NCBI GenBank assembly: GCA_947846985.1
Contig: CANTUZ010000008.1
Span: forward strand, 28,229,352 to 28,293,351
Direction of reading: 5' to 3'
Source: Fratercula arctica
Lineage: Eukaryota; Chordata; Aves; Charadriiformes; Alcidae
DNA: 64,000 nt
Shown: positions 51,909 through 64,000 of the stretch, one piece after another
Position numbering within the stretch: position 1 is the stretch's first letter
How the letters are laid out: every line of letters begins with the position of its first letter
Translations under genes and position numbers: made by a program
Notes under the pieces: model-generated
What the model was told of the DNA's origin: nothing
The model's database searches: none
The model's input: only the letters and a program-made list of their open reading frames with translations

Positions 51909-54900
51909 CTACCATGGAGAAAAAAAAAGGAAGTGTTAAAGTGAGATGGCAAGTTACGCGAAAATCTTCCTACAGAAGCCTAAAATGAACTGGGTGAAAT
52001 GTTTTACTTCATTGCTTTACCACTGCAGCCACCTTAGTGTCTGTACATAAAAAAAAAAAAAAGCATGAATCACTTCCAACAAAACTCAGAGTTAACCACA
52101 CACCATGAAATAACATTTATAAGCCATGAAGCAACAGAAAGCAAAACATCCAAGTCCATCTATCAAGCAAGAACAGCCACAGTAACAAAGCTAATTTAAG
52201 TCTGGCAGTAGCCTAAAGAGTGAAGAGATAATGAACTCGTTTTCCACCAACGAAATCACAGCAGTATATGATGTATTTTCACTTACATACGTTAGTTGCC
52301 AACAATACTTTCTATGCACTGTATGTTCAGAATTAGTATAAACGTTGAAGATATTAATAAGGTTGGAAATATTTCAGTAGAAATGTGGTATCACAGATTT
52401 ATGCTACTATAAAATTATTTTGTAAGGATTTTATTTTTTAAGATACAAAGCATAGCTTCTGAGAGTCTCTGTACCATACAAACCCATGACAGACCGTTGA
52501 CTGGGGTACCTCAGACTACAGGTATATATTTAATTAGCCCATGACAGTTTATCTGTGCAGTCAGATTTCATTGTTCTTTTCCATACATCAGAAAACAGAG
52601 GCCTTAAAAATTTAACAGCTCTCCTCTAGCCCTGAGGAGACGCTAGAAAGTCTTCACAGCAACGGTCATGCCAATGTCATCACACTATACCTTCAGAAGC
52701 AGAACTTGCATCTCATTATCCATAGCTACTCAAAGTACCATCATTTGAAAATAAGCCCTCATGTTACTCACAACTTGAGATAAATCATCAGAAAGGAAAG
52801 ACAAGAATAGCAAAATAGAAAAACAGAGGGAACAGCTTATAGGAGGACAGAATTGGTGATGGGGAACCTCTTGCCATAGAAGGTATATGAAAATTTCCTT
52901 ATCTAGGCTAAGTGACTTTGACCAAAGCTGTTTGGCTTTTTCAAAGCTATAGTTTATATCAACTCATGGTTTCTTTATTTTATAGAGGAAATAAAACAGT
53001 GCTCATCTGGCAGAACCATTTGCTTTCAGAAGAAACTGAATATTCTGGTAATGTGTTTTTCAGTCAAAACTGTGAAACTGATCTTCCATACTATATTCAC
53101 CTGGAATAGGAATCAGGTATTTCTTCCAAAGTCAAACCAAACCAAAGCAGTCCTCCTGCCCAGTAGTAACTCCAGAGCTCACTGGGAAGAAATTGTGTCC
53201 TGGGCTCCTTACACTCTTCATACAAATTGAAAATGTTATTTCAACATTTCTGACCAGATTGCAACTTAATCAGTGACAACATCAATTGTTCCACTACAGT
53301 ATCTTCTGTGAGGGATGTATACTGCAGGAAAGATCTCCTTATTTTTACGTATACAAATAACCACATATAAGAAAAATATGCACATGCACACATATAAAAA
53401 AGGCAAACAAGAGGTACCTGTATATTATTCTTGGGCTTTCTTCTTCCTGTCATAGCCTTTGGCTATCATAATGCAGACACATTTGTTCTCTTAAAATAAC
53501 CTAAGCATTGTCAGACAGTGCTGACTGTCACCTGCTACAACGTTTCTTGTTTCAAGCAAGGAAGCCTGTAATGCAGAATTAGGTAGAGTCCACAAGAAGC
53601 AAATAGATTGGCTGGCCACTTCCACAGTATTATAATTGCAATTAGATCTACAGTACACTGCGGCTATCAATCAAATGTTTGACAACCGGTTTATTAAACA
53701 GAAACCTCTGCCTCTAGAGGTCAAAAGACATTTAATTATTAAAAAGAGAAAACAAGCAGAGCACTTGGAGATCCTAAGAGTGTGATTAAGAAAAATTAAT
53801 TTTAAAAAAAAAAAGGGCATTTTTATATTTTGAGGGTTTTCTTTTCCTATTCATTCCTCTTTTCCCACATGATCAATCTTCAAAAACTGCCTCTTCCCTT
53901 CACATCTCTGTCCTACCACTCATCTTCAATTTTAAGTTTAATAACATTTCAGTGTGTGCTCTCTTCCAATGTATCGCAAATTCTTCTGCTATTTTTCAGC
54001 TTTTCTTAAATTCGAGATGTTTTGAAATATGAAGAAGTAACAAAGGGGAAAAATAAAGTTCAGCTCATCCAGTTGTATGCAATTCGTCACACACAGCACA
54101 TGGTTCAGCATCAAACATTACAGAACAGGAAAGAAACAAAAATTCAGTTTGATAATTCCACATATAGGGAAGTGACACGGAGATTATCATATTTACTTCA
54201 CGAAGTACGCAACAGTCTTTCCTGACATGAGCAATGTTTTGGCTCAATAAACAAAAGATTTTATTTTTGGTGCTGGACGTCAGCGGGGTTCACTAACTCC
54301 TTCTCTGTCATGTTCCTACACACTCTGCCTCTGACACCAGTGTCACTGACAAAAGGGAAACTTTGGTAAAAAGGGCCTTCTTAAACGAGAGCCAGGTAAG
54401 TTAGTACCTTGTTTCTCTATACGGAGTATTATTTGCTAGATCTGAAAATCCTGGATGACTTTGAGACCAGAAAGGTAAATAAGAAATAGCCACCAACTTC
54501 CCTACAAGCCAGCGAAACACGCAGGGATCAGCCAGTCGCTGCGATCCCCCCACCTTTTCTTTTTATCCCCCTTCTTTTTTACTTTGTGATCTGGGCAACA
54601 GCACACGCTAACAGTTAATTTTTCAATGTCACAGCGAAGAGCCCCGATTTGCACCTGAGCCTGCCCACCGCAGCAAGCACATACACCTGCCTGGGTACCA
54701 CCGCTCCCCGCACCAGGAGATCAGGTGAGATTAATTAACAGACTGACAGCGCATCAGCAAGTTAATTTTCTTCTGTCCCACAACTAGAGATTTATGTAAT
54801 TTTGTACTATTGTACACAGTGGTTTTACGGCAGCAAAATCACTGCAGAATAAGTGTCACGCAGGAGGATTACAAGTTAAAGACAAAGTTTCAATAGGAGG

Positions 54901-56579
54901 GATGAAAAAATTTCCTTCAGCTGCAGAGCCACACACTGTACCGGGGGCAGCACTGGCATTTGTTGGAACATATTGAAAATTTATATGTGGCAGATGGACA
55001 AATTCATCCATGTTTAAGGACACATGAGAACTAACTTGTACTAGCTAGGACTATCCCACAGTTTGAGAGATGAAAACAGCTTGAGAAAAACATTAACTCC
55101 TTTGCAACAGTCCATTTTCTTAAGTCCTAATTGTTATCACTCTGGTGAATCACAGATATAACTACAGTTTCTCAAAGTAAAGTAAACCACAGATGTAAGT
55201 GCTGGGTAACTTCTCTGATGCTACTCATAAATCCAACTGTCTTAAAGTCATGATTTAAACAATGATCCCAACAAATGACATAAGGCAACTGAAATAAATT
55301 TGCAATGAACGTGTTAAAGTCACAAGTAAATGAGCTCCTATTATTGAAAAAATACCTCCAAAAATTCAGGACTTGTAAGCTTTTAGAGTATTTTCTAAAT
55401 TCAGCGGAAGAAGTTGTAAAGCAGCCCTGGTGTCAGACAGCACTCCGCTACGTAGTACCTCACAGAAAGCTGGGAGGTTAATTAAGGAGATTTGTAAAGG
55501 TAGAAATATGACACTCATATTGTAAAAGGGGAAAAGGTGATTGCCATAAAACCGAGGAGTGATGGAAGGGAAAAAAGGAGCCACTACTTTAATTATTTGC
55601 ACTCTGAAAATGCAGTCTGAAGATGGGACGAAAACCTTACACAGTGCCTTCCTGCCTACAAAAGGAATCACTTAGCTGGCATCTGGTTAACAATTCCCAA
55701 CGTCTGTCATTAATAACACAACTAACAGTACACTAACATATACATCCTACCAGAGACTGAAAATAAGAATTATCCTCCCACCTTCAATTCCTGCTAAGCG
55801 CCACTAACAGCACTGGCACCCAGACTATGCTGTAAAGACAATACCCATTATTAGCTGCGTGCACCTTCCCTGCCATGAAGGTTTGGCTAATCACGCTGAA
55901 TGTGATCAGAGCAGCGATTTCGCTAAGCATCAGACCCAGCTGGCAAAGAATATTGTTTCGTGAAGGCAAGCTGAAACGTGGAAACTGAATCAAACGCATA
56001 GGGAAAATATAGGCATTTGAGAAATCAGCAGATACTAACTTCAGCAAAGTATTTTAGTTGAAAAGTGAAACCTGTACCAAATCTGCTTATCCGTATCACA
56101 GCATTTTCTTCAATACTTGACAAGAAGCTTAGAGAGAAACAGGACTGATTTCCTCTTAATCTGTAAGTGGCACAAGTTCAGGATTATTTCTATCTATATA
56201 TACTCCTCAGTTACTAATCATAGAGGGAACCAGAGTTGGGGAAAAGTTCCACTTAATGCATGAAATACAGATAGAAAAAAATCCCCTTGCCCAACCTTCT
56301 TCACTAAAGGAGATTGAAAAGAAATGTCAAACCATTTCTGACATGTAGTCAAACGTTCACTAGTTTATAAAATACATGAATGAAAGTCTAAGAGTTCCAA
56401 CACAGGAATAACCAAAAAAATCCCACCCCACCACGCAAAACAAAACAGAGTTCACATGCTGCCCTGTTTTTCTTACTCATAACGGTGATTCATTTCTTGT
56501 TTATGTAGTGATCTTTTGTGTGGCTTACGGGTCCTGCCAACAGCCTCTTCCCACAGCATTTACTGTAAACTGACTCTAT

Positions 56580-56780
56580 AGGTCTGGCCCCGAGAGCATG
56601 ACCCGTCACTTGCCGGACACCCGCAGGTGGCCGAGGGTGCTGCTGGCAAAGCGACAATTAACAGGTTTCACAGGGGGATTGGCTTCGCGTCACCGCGCTG
56701 TAATGTGACGTCACCTGCAAGAGGAGGGAGGCAAGGAGGTAGGCAATATAGCAGCCCGCCAGCCATGGCTCAGCAGGGAG
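56580..56780 (-). promoter_or_regulatory. CpG-rich candidate promoter with CRE and CCAAT box
   Basis: A patch with around a dozen or more CpG sites in about 200 bp, in otherwise CpG-poor DNA. It contains a perfect CRE palindrome TGACGTCA at 56706-56713 and, on the minus strand, a CCAAT box (complement of attgg at 56678-56682) about 25 bp downstream of it. That order and spacing suit a minus-strand promoter, the same direction as HECW2 and about 4.7 kb above its coding exon 1. A weak candidate donor (GTAAGC) lies further down on the minus strand near 56537. It could equally be an enhancer or an alternative promoter. Confidence 0.35.
56706..56713. promoter_or_regulatory. Perfect CRE (TGACGTCA)
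   Basis: The palindromic consensus site for CREB/ATF factors, lying in the CpG-rich patch. Because it contains a CpG it is rarer than expected in methylated intron DNA, which adds some weight. Confidence 0.4.
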
Positions 56781-56881
56781 AGCACTCGGGGACTGCCCTG
56801 CACTGGAGCATCTCTGTCGCTCTACATCAGGTGGGCAGGAAGAACCGTCCAGCCCAACTGGCCCCCAAATTTTCCCCTCAT

Positions 56882-57054
56882 TCATAGAATCATAGAATTG
56901 CCTAGGTTGGAAGGGACCTTTCAGATCATCTAGTCCAACCATCAACCTGACTCTGACAAAAACCATCACTAAACCATATCTCTATGTCTACCCATCTTTT
57001 AAATACCTCCAAGGATGGTGACTCCACCACTTCCCTGGGCAGCCTGTTCCAATG
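56882..57054 (-). mobile_element. CR1 LINE 3' end (first of two abutting copies)
   Basis: A 173-bp CR1 3' end in minus orientation. It starts with the terminal repeat-like tail (catagaatcatagaattg) and the ggttggaagggacctttcag segment, and stops abruptly at cctgttccaatg. The next copy begins directly after this point, with its own 3' end. Severe 5' truncation is typical for CR1. Confidence 0.93.
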
Positions 57055-57497
57055 TTAGGTTGGAAAAGACCTTTAAGATCATTTGAGTCCAACCATCAAC
57101 CTAACACTACCAAGTCCACCACTAAATCTCATCCTAAGCGTCACATCTACAAATCTTTTAAATACCTCTAGGGATGGTGACTCAACCACTTCCCTGGGCA
57201 GCCTGTTCCAGTGCTTGACAACCCTTTCCATGAAGAATTTTTTCCTAATATCCAGTCTAAACTTCCCCTGGCGCAACTTGAGGCCGTTTCCTCTTATCCT
57301 ATGGTCTGTTACTTGGGAGAAGAGACCGACACCGACCTCTCTACAACCTCCTTTCAGGTAGCTGTAGAGAGCCATAAGGTCTCCCCTCAGCCTCCTTTTC
57401 TCCAGGCTAAACAACCCCAGCTCCCTCAGCTGCTCCTCGTAAGACTTGTGCTCCAGACCCCTCACCAGCTTCGTTGCCCTTCTCTGGACACATTCAG
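57055..57497 (-). mobile_element. CR1 LINE 3' part (second of two abutting copies)
   Basis: About 440 bp of CR1 in minus orientation, beginning at ttaggttggaaaagacc without the terminal tail found on the neighbouring copy. It carries a 128-codon uninterrupted piece of the ORF2 C-terminus with [36 protein letters not shown] and [19 protein letters not shown]. The open frame is well preserved, so this copy is comparatively young. It ends near the tctggacacattc segment, upstream of which it is truncated. Confidence 0.93.
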
Positions 57498-57923
57498 ACG
57501 ATGCTTGGTATCTCTCTCAAATGCCACTCCCATGCTGAGATAAGCAATCCACATAATTATACAGGCAGAAGAATACATTAAGAATATGAAGAACAGAAAA
57601 CGTGCTGGTTTCCCAGTTATACACTGTGTGACATCTCTGTTCCGGACAAAGATTTACAAATGCTGCAATAAAGTAGAGGGCTCAAATTGACCAGCTCTCA
57701 GCTCTAAGTGGCTAAGAAAAGAAAATGCTTCTTGAATAAATTCAGAATTTGGGGATTCTTCTCCCCACAGAACCCAAAACTAGCCTGTTTTCTGGGATAA
57801 GGTATGACTACAGTCCATTTGCAGCTATCCATACACTGGCTTCAAACTTCCTAGAAACCGGCAAAAGCAGAATAGTCAGAATTCACTGTGAGCTGCAATA
57901 TCTGCCTAAGAAGCTGGGTGATG

Positions 57924-57941
57924 GTTAACCATATGGTTAAC
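57924..57941. repeat. Perfect 18-bp palindrome
   Basis: gttaaccatatggttaac reads the same on both strands with no spacer; a related half-site (cttaacc) follows about ten bases on. It resembles paired GTTAAC half-sites of the kind bound by homeodomain factors such as HNF1, though the spacing is not the HNF1 consensus. Confidence 0.6.
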
Positions 57942-60900
57942 TCATATGCTTAACCGGCCTCCACTTATCCTGCTCTCAGTACTAGAGTTTTCAAGCTCCT
58001 TAATTGCTGCTGTGTATCTCTGCCAGCAGGCCAGAGGGGCCCTTCCCAGAAAAATTCACCAGCAACTCAGCAAGATCATCAGTAACTGATTCTGCCTGAG
58101 ACGAAGAGATGAACTCCATACCTCTTCAAATTTCCTTCCAGGCCTATATTCTAGTATTTCAATGGCTATCTGGAGACATGGATTTGGTCTATATAAAAAA
58201 ATAAATAATAAAATCAGATAAAGCTGACATGAAGCATCCTATTCTATACAGAAAGGAATAAGAAAAAAAGCTTCATCTTTCTGAGCAGATGTCCTTTTCT
58301 TGTTATTCCTCCTGGAATATTTCCAAGATTTTCTACTCATCAAGTTTCCTGTGATCCACAGAATGGAATTTCTCTCAGAAGGTATTTCACTGTCTGATTA
58401 TTAGGATGTTTCTTCATTAGCTAACACTTTATCAGATTTGAGTAAAGCTAACACGTTTGGATGCTTCCTATTCAGCCCCCCGGATAAAGAGGAATGTAAA
58501 AGCTGTCACAGTATTCGAGAGCCAAGAAAAATCAGCTATTTGGGATCTCTATTTTTCTCCACTGTTTACCAAGTAGAGGGTAATAAGGCCTCTTTACTTA
58601 CATGACCATGGCAATATTCTAAGTCTTTAGGATGATTTAGTATCTGAATTAATCAACTTGTATCATGTAGCAGAAATTTAGTATTTTTCCAGTAGACCAC
58701 GAAGTTCAGTATTTCAAAAATATAACAACCATTGTACTACATAACTGCACAGTTCTGAGCATCAACATCAGGCAGAAAACTGGTAAGATCCTTTAGCTAA
58801 AATATAATCATAACTGTTCAATATTGCTACCTAGAATGCCTGAGTGATCATTAGGTCTCTATGTTTTAAATAATAAATCATGCAGGTAATTTATACAAAC
58901 AAGTCCAATGATGGATATATTGGAGGGAAAAAAGTGATCATTCTAAACCTAGACAATTTGTGATTGAATTCAGTGCAAAAGAGAGATGTTATAAACTTGA
59001 AAAATCACATCATTACAGCTCTGACACCGTTTTTCTTTTTAATTACAAGGCTACTGAGGATATCTCAGAGAGATTAAAAGGGAAAGATGTTTCTCTCTTT
59101 TCTCCAGTTCTTGTAATTTGCACATTTGACAGTAAATTTGTATTCACTGCTTTTCCTTGAATAGCCAGTTCTGGGTATTTCTTTCATTTGAAAAGATATT
59201 AAAAATGATAGGAAATTACCATCATAACTGACACAGGACTTAGATACAGTTTAAGTACTTAAATGTTCTTTAATTTGTTTCTCCCTTTTTAAATTAAGTA
59301 AAATTCAAATTTAAGTTAATTTGATAGTAACTGTCTAGAAACATAAATTGTTCTATCTGGAAGTGCAAAGAGACAAGTTAAATTCAGAAACACTTTCTTT
59401 TTCTGCTGATCTGCTCACTTTCTCTTTTAACAAAGCCCCCTAGACTTTCATAATAGGACAACTACTGGATACTCTTAGAAGCAGCTTAGCCCGAAGCAAT
59501 GATGATGAAAGAATTTAATAAACTTGCTAGTTTCCTATATGCGCACAATTGTTCAACCAGATTTCCTTTTTAATCAAGAAAATTGCCAAGAAAGTCAACT
59601 GAAGCATCTTGAAAGATGCAGCATTTTGTAAATCTTCTCCTAAGAGCAATGTTTTGACTTCTCCGTTCAAACCATCTCCACAGGAGTGCCAGATTAAATT
59701 GTGTGCCCTACGCCAGGCAGGCGGCTGTGCTAGGAAGCTGGCCTCCCCAGTGAAGAGTCAGACACTCCTCCGAAAACCAATTCAAAGTACCCAAATCACT
59801 CCCTCTCCTGATCTGTGGAGGTAGTTGGAGTAACCCAAGACCAAGCAAAAGAGGAAAGAATTTTGTCTAGATGCCCGTTTCCTTTGTTACCCTGCTCTGA
59901 GCCATGCCCATACTATTGGCAAAACAACAAAAAAAGTAAACTGGGCTGAGAATACCCTGCCTTCGGTCTGCTAACTCATCCTCTGAGCTCGCTGCTGGGA
60001 AATCACAACTAGCACCGGAATTTACTTCTGGAAATTGTATGCAGATGTTTTAAGGTAAAGCTAAAAATTACTGTGCTAAAATTTCACAAGGATGTTGCCA
60101 TAAAGAAGAGGGAGGATGAGAAGGAAAGGGAGAAAGCGTGCGTGCATACTCTAGTCTCCTTTGGATTCAAATCTGGTGACTCAGCTCAGATGTTAAATAT
60201 CAGCTCAGATTACAAAACCACCATATAATTTACACTGGCTGAAAATCTTCCCTAAGGAAAAAACATATACTTCAGCAGAAATATATATTTTTTAAAAAAA
60301 GTCTATGCAGCACATTATTTGGCCAGAGAATAGCTGAGTTAATTCAGAGTGTAACAAAATATCTATTTTAGACTTTTTCAATGCATTTTTGTACAGTTCA
60401 TTTGTAAAGTCAGTCTTTTTTGTATCTAGCTGGAAACAAATATCACTCTCATATTATCATATGACCTTAACTGCTTAAGTAAGGCTTACATCTTCTATCC
60501 CACCAACTGCGACTCCCTTACATCAGGTGTTAAGTTACTTACCATGTCTATTATGAGGACCAGCAGTCTGAAGGGTTCTGCATATTTCTGACAGGTCTCC
60601 ACAGCCTGCCCATCAGGCACCGCCGTGCTTTCTGTACAACTTATTGTATTAATTCTCACACAAAAGAGCTTCAGCATGGAGCTTGCTAGTATACAAAAGA
60701 TCTGGCCACTGGTCAAAAAAGTGAAAGGTCATAAATATGTACATGGAGACTAGTGTACCCGTACATACATAGACATGTGTATAGCTTGGCATGTCTACAG
60801 TTATACCAGTTTTAGAGTGTACCTACTGACATACTGCGTTGTCAGTGTCTACAAACTTCCCACGTCGCCGCACTGCTGTCCCCACTGCTAAGATGGAGTA

Positions 60901-61858
60901 ATCAAGCCCTAAAACATTTCAAGCTAACTCAGCCAGGTGAACGACAGTGTTCAACACCAAGAGTTTGGATAATATGTCTGAATTTGCACTGAAGAGGTTA
61001 TGGAGGGTACGGCTGCCAGGCTGTGAGGTCTGGGTGGTCTACAGATGTATTGTAGCATTGCTCTGCAGATATACAAGAGGATGTCTATGGCCTAAAACTC
61101 ATCCCTGCCTTTCACCAGAAGCAGCAATAAAAGATGCAGATAAATTTAAGTGAAACGTACCAGATAGATACACTTTTATCCTGTAGACTATTCATATGAA
61201 GAAACAAAGCTTGACTGGAAATTTTAGTGTGATTTCATAGCCAAGAGGCTATGCTCCGTATGTATTACGCAGTCCCTCAACCTCCTCCTGGAGTGGCATG
61301 TAATTTAACCAAGTTCGTTTATTTCAGTAATCTTACCTGTAGCACCACCCCTCAAAGGGCTGAGTTCACCAACTAGGCAGAGACTGGAGGTACAGACATG
61401 TAGCCATTAAACCCAGCATATCATGAAACTAAGGCCTTGTATATTTTACAATACAATATTACTCTATATAAACTTTAAAATCAGAATCCCCACTGCTAGA
61501 GGTTTGATATTCAGTGTTCATGACACTGATATATCTGCTGCTAGTTGCTGTCGACTGGTTGTCCTGAAGAATTTCCCTTGAAGTACCGATGCAGTTGCTC
61601 TCAGTTTAGCCTTTTGATGTCAGGTCACACAATCAGTCTAAAAACATAGCCCCCTTCAAATGTCCATACCAGAAAGACAAAATATAATCTCTGTGAGAAG
61701 CTACTCTGTCACAGGAGGGGAATTTAATTATTCTGTGAATAAACTGTAATACAGGCACATACTTACATATGTGAAAGCCTGCAAGGACGTATCAATGACA
61801 AGAAAAATGGGTAGCCCATTTAATTCTCTTGAAACTGCCTCCCGCCATAGAATTGTAG

Positions 61859-61940
61859 AATAGAATCACAGAATCGCCTAGGTTGGAAGGAACCTTTCAG
61901 ATCATCTAGCCCAGCCATCAACCTAACTCTGACAAAAAAG
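61859..61940 (-). mobile_element. CR1 LINE, very short 3' end
   Basis: About 80 bp of CR1 3' terminus in minus orientation: atagaatcacagaatcgcct, then aggttggaaggaacctttca, ending near ctgacaaaaaagtcc. It is closely similar to the copy at 56882 (same catcaacct and ctctgacaaaaa words), so both probably belong to one subfamily. Confidence 0.9.
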
Positions 61941-64000
61941 TCCGTCTTTAGGACTTCCAGAACATCAGCAGCACCAGCCCAGAGTTCCCCAATTATACGT
62001 CTTCTCCACGGCTTTTTTCACAACAAGGGACAGTAAAGACCAAAATACAGGACTTTTACAGAAAAGAACAATTTAGCATTTGTCTGTCCAGGAAAGTAAA
62101 TAAATGCAAACCAGAAGAAAGAGTACAATGCCAAAAAGCCTGACAAACAGCAAAGAAAAGCTGTGTTCCTTTGAAAAAAGAAAGGAAAACTGCCAGGCCA
62201 AAAAAGCCACAATTCAAAAAGCTGTTTATAAAATAATGCACTTGACAGAAGTAGTAATGCAATTATTTACTACTTACTATCAGAGTATTGCTGCAGTTTC
62301 ATTCCAAGTCTCTGCAATCTGTACCAATGCAGATACTATTCAATGAGTGTCACATCCATAAATGACAGCTGTATTTTACTGATACTCAACAGACCCTGAT
62401 TTAAGTATTTATTTGGCAGTTATTTAAAGCTAGCATATATACAACGCAATAAGCAGTTATATAAATTTATTTTTACTCAGTCTTAAACTGGAAATCCATT
62501 CTATACTGATGGAAATCCCAGGAATATACAATGAATATGAATGAGCATTCATTGTTTCACCCGTCCAAGTCCAAATCCAAACAATCATTCCCATTATCAA
62601 GCCTGTACAAGCTCAGTTTTCTACCATGTAAAATTGATTTCATTCACTGAAACGGTATCAAACCACCACAGAACAGGTACATCTGTCACGCTGAGAGATT
62701 CCCACATTATAAGGAAAACACAGGAATGCGCTGTTCTTCTCAAAGCAGCACACCAATTCATCACGTTATTTACTCATTTTTGTCACAAAGAGGATATTAT
62801 CAACTTGAAAAATGGTATTTCTTTGTGTAATACATATATTCACTGACTTCAAGTTCAGGAATTCCATAACTGAAACATGCTACCAGACTAAAAGTAGAAT
62901 AAAAATGAGTGCCCACCAGTGTGTAGATAAGAAATTTCCCTGATTCTCCAATTTTTAAAAGTTCTAGCCTGGTAAAACTGACTGCAAAGTGGGGGTGGAA
63001 GATGTCTAAAAAGACTCAGTTGGTCTCCTTAAAACCAAAACCAACCCAAAGCTTTGTGTACCTAAGTTTTATAAATAAACTACAGATACAATCAAGTAGA
63101 ACAGGAAAACAGGAAACAATTATTTTTAAAAACTGACAAATTTTGCTGCAGTGAATTTAACTGTCCATCAGTATACAGTCAAATACCCATCCTCCTGCCC
63201 CTTTTACCCTTCTGGTATTTCAATTAGGAACATTTTACCAGTTAATAATCTCCCCCCAAAAGAGACAGCATTTCCATAAAGATTTGAGGAGACTCATTGC
63301 TGAAATAAAACGTCAGAACATTTCTGCTTGCCTACAGTTTAATGGAGTTTTTTGCCTGATAATATACTAAGCAATCAGCTATCAAAGGTGTCCCTGAAAC
63401 TGGCAATAGCAGAAGTAGTGTTAGGCCTGCCCAAAGGCAATGCTTTTTGCTTGCTGACGGTGCGAGGTACGTCCTTAAGGAGGAGGTGCCATCAGTGAAA
63501 ATATTTCAATACTATTGTCATTTGCGCAACAGTATTCCTAGATTTACTAGGAATTTCTTTTAATCAGCTTTTCTTCAATTCCTTGTCTTCATAACGCTTC
63601 AGCTTGTAGCTGAAAGGTAAAAATTAAGCCCCGTACTCATATATATTTTTTTCAAGCAGAACTTACAGCATTACCACAGTAACTAACATACTGCTAAAAT
63701 GCCATGCTGATTATGTTCAGTATATTAAGTTACAAATATTGCAGAGAATCAAATATATAATCTTTGCAGAAACAAGAGATGTTAAGCCCTGAAGATCTCC
63801 TCCTCCAGAAAACTTAACCTGCTCTACACTCTTTTAAACTTTTTCCTTATAACCTGCAAAAAAGAGCCTAGAATGAGAAAAAAACAGCTATTTGTCTGCA
63901 TTCTGTTTCCACCGTTTGCACAGATGCTGATCTTCAGCTTCAATAAATCTAAGTAGAAAGTCAGTAGGGCTGTATATGATGATACTGCCCTCTGTACTCA

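Larger units (their letters stand above)
51909..64000 (-). other. HECW2 5'-UTR intron and/or upstream flank
   Basis: About 12 kb upstream of the first coding exon. Identified contents are a CpG-rich patch with CRE and CCAAT motifs at about 56580-56780, two abutting CR1 copies at 56882-57497, a perfect 18-bp palindrome at 57924-57941 and a short CR1 3' end at about 61859-61940. A GC-richer stretch near 54640-54770 contains CAGGTG and TTAATTAA. No other gene was recognised. Whether the window reaches the transcription start is not known. Confidence 0.7.

Noticed and set aside
57083..57543. Plus-strand frames of 92 and 110 codons
   Set aside because: They are antisense to the preserved CR1 ORF2 C-terminus on the minus strand.

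Overview
This window looks like a vertebrate, most probably avian, nuclear genome segment. It is AT-rich, intron-dominated DNA with sparse CR1 LINE fragments as the only recognisable interspersed repeat family. One gene can be recognised with confidence: the 5' part of HECW2 (NEDL2), a NEDD4-family HECT E3 ubiquitin ligase, on the minus strand. Introns are short compared with the mammalian gene, which fits a bird; the species cannot be told from the sequence.

Layout along the minus strand, from high to low coordinates. Positions 64000-51909 are 5' flank and/or 5'-UTR intron. They contain a small CpG-rich patch near 56580-56780 with a perfect CRE and a CCAAT box, and a cluster of CR1 3' ends. 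The first coding exon lies at 51568-51908, with the ATG at 51859. A 32-kb intron follows, then coding exons 2 (19117-19224), 3 (6109-6203), 4 (2157-2232) and 5 (110-279); the gene continues past position 1. The five coding pieces sum to 741 nt, exactly 247 codons with all phases matching. They cover the acidic/serine-rich N-terminus, the HECW-specific N-terminal domain and the start of the C2 domain. The rest of C2, the WW domains and the catalytic HECT domain lie outside the window.

The remaining sequence is intronic or flanking. Seven CR1 fragments are recognisable: two on plus (7.7 kb, 16.7 kb) and five on minus (23.3, 48.2, 56.9, 57.1 and 61.9 kb). There are also homopolymer tracts, a few microsatellites and two palindromes. 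The least explained items are a 126-codon protein-like open frame on the minus strand inside the large intron (32990-33370) with polyadenylation signals about 170 nt downstream; a 232-codon open frame at 16821-17519 that starts in a CR1 fragment; and a basic open frame around 14989-15395. I could not assign any of these to a known family. No rRNA, tRNA, CRISPR array, viral element or operon-type structure was found.
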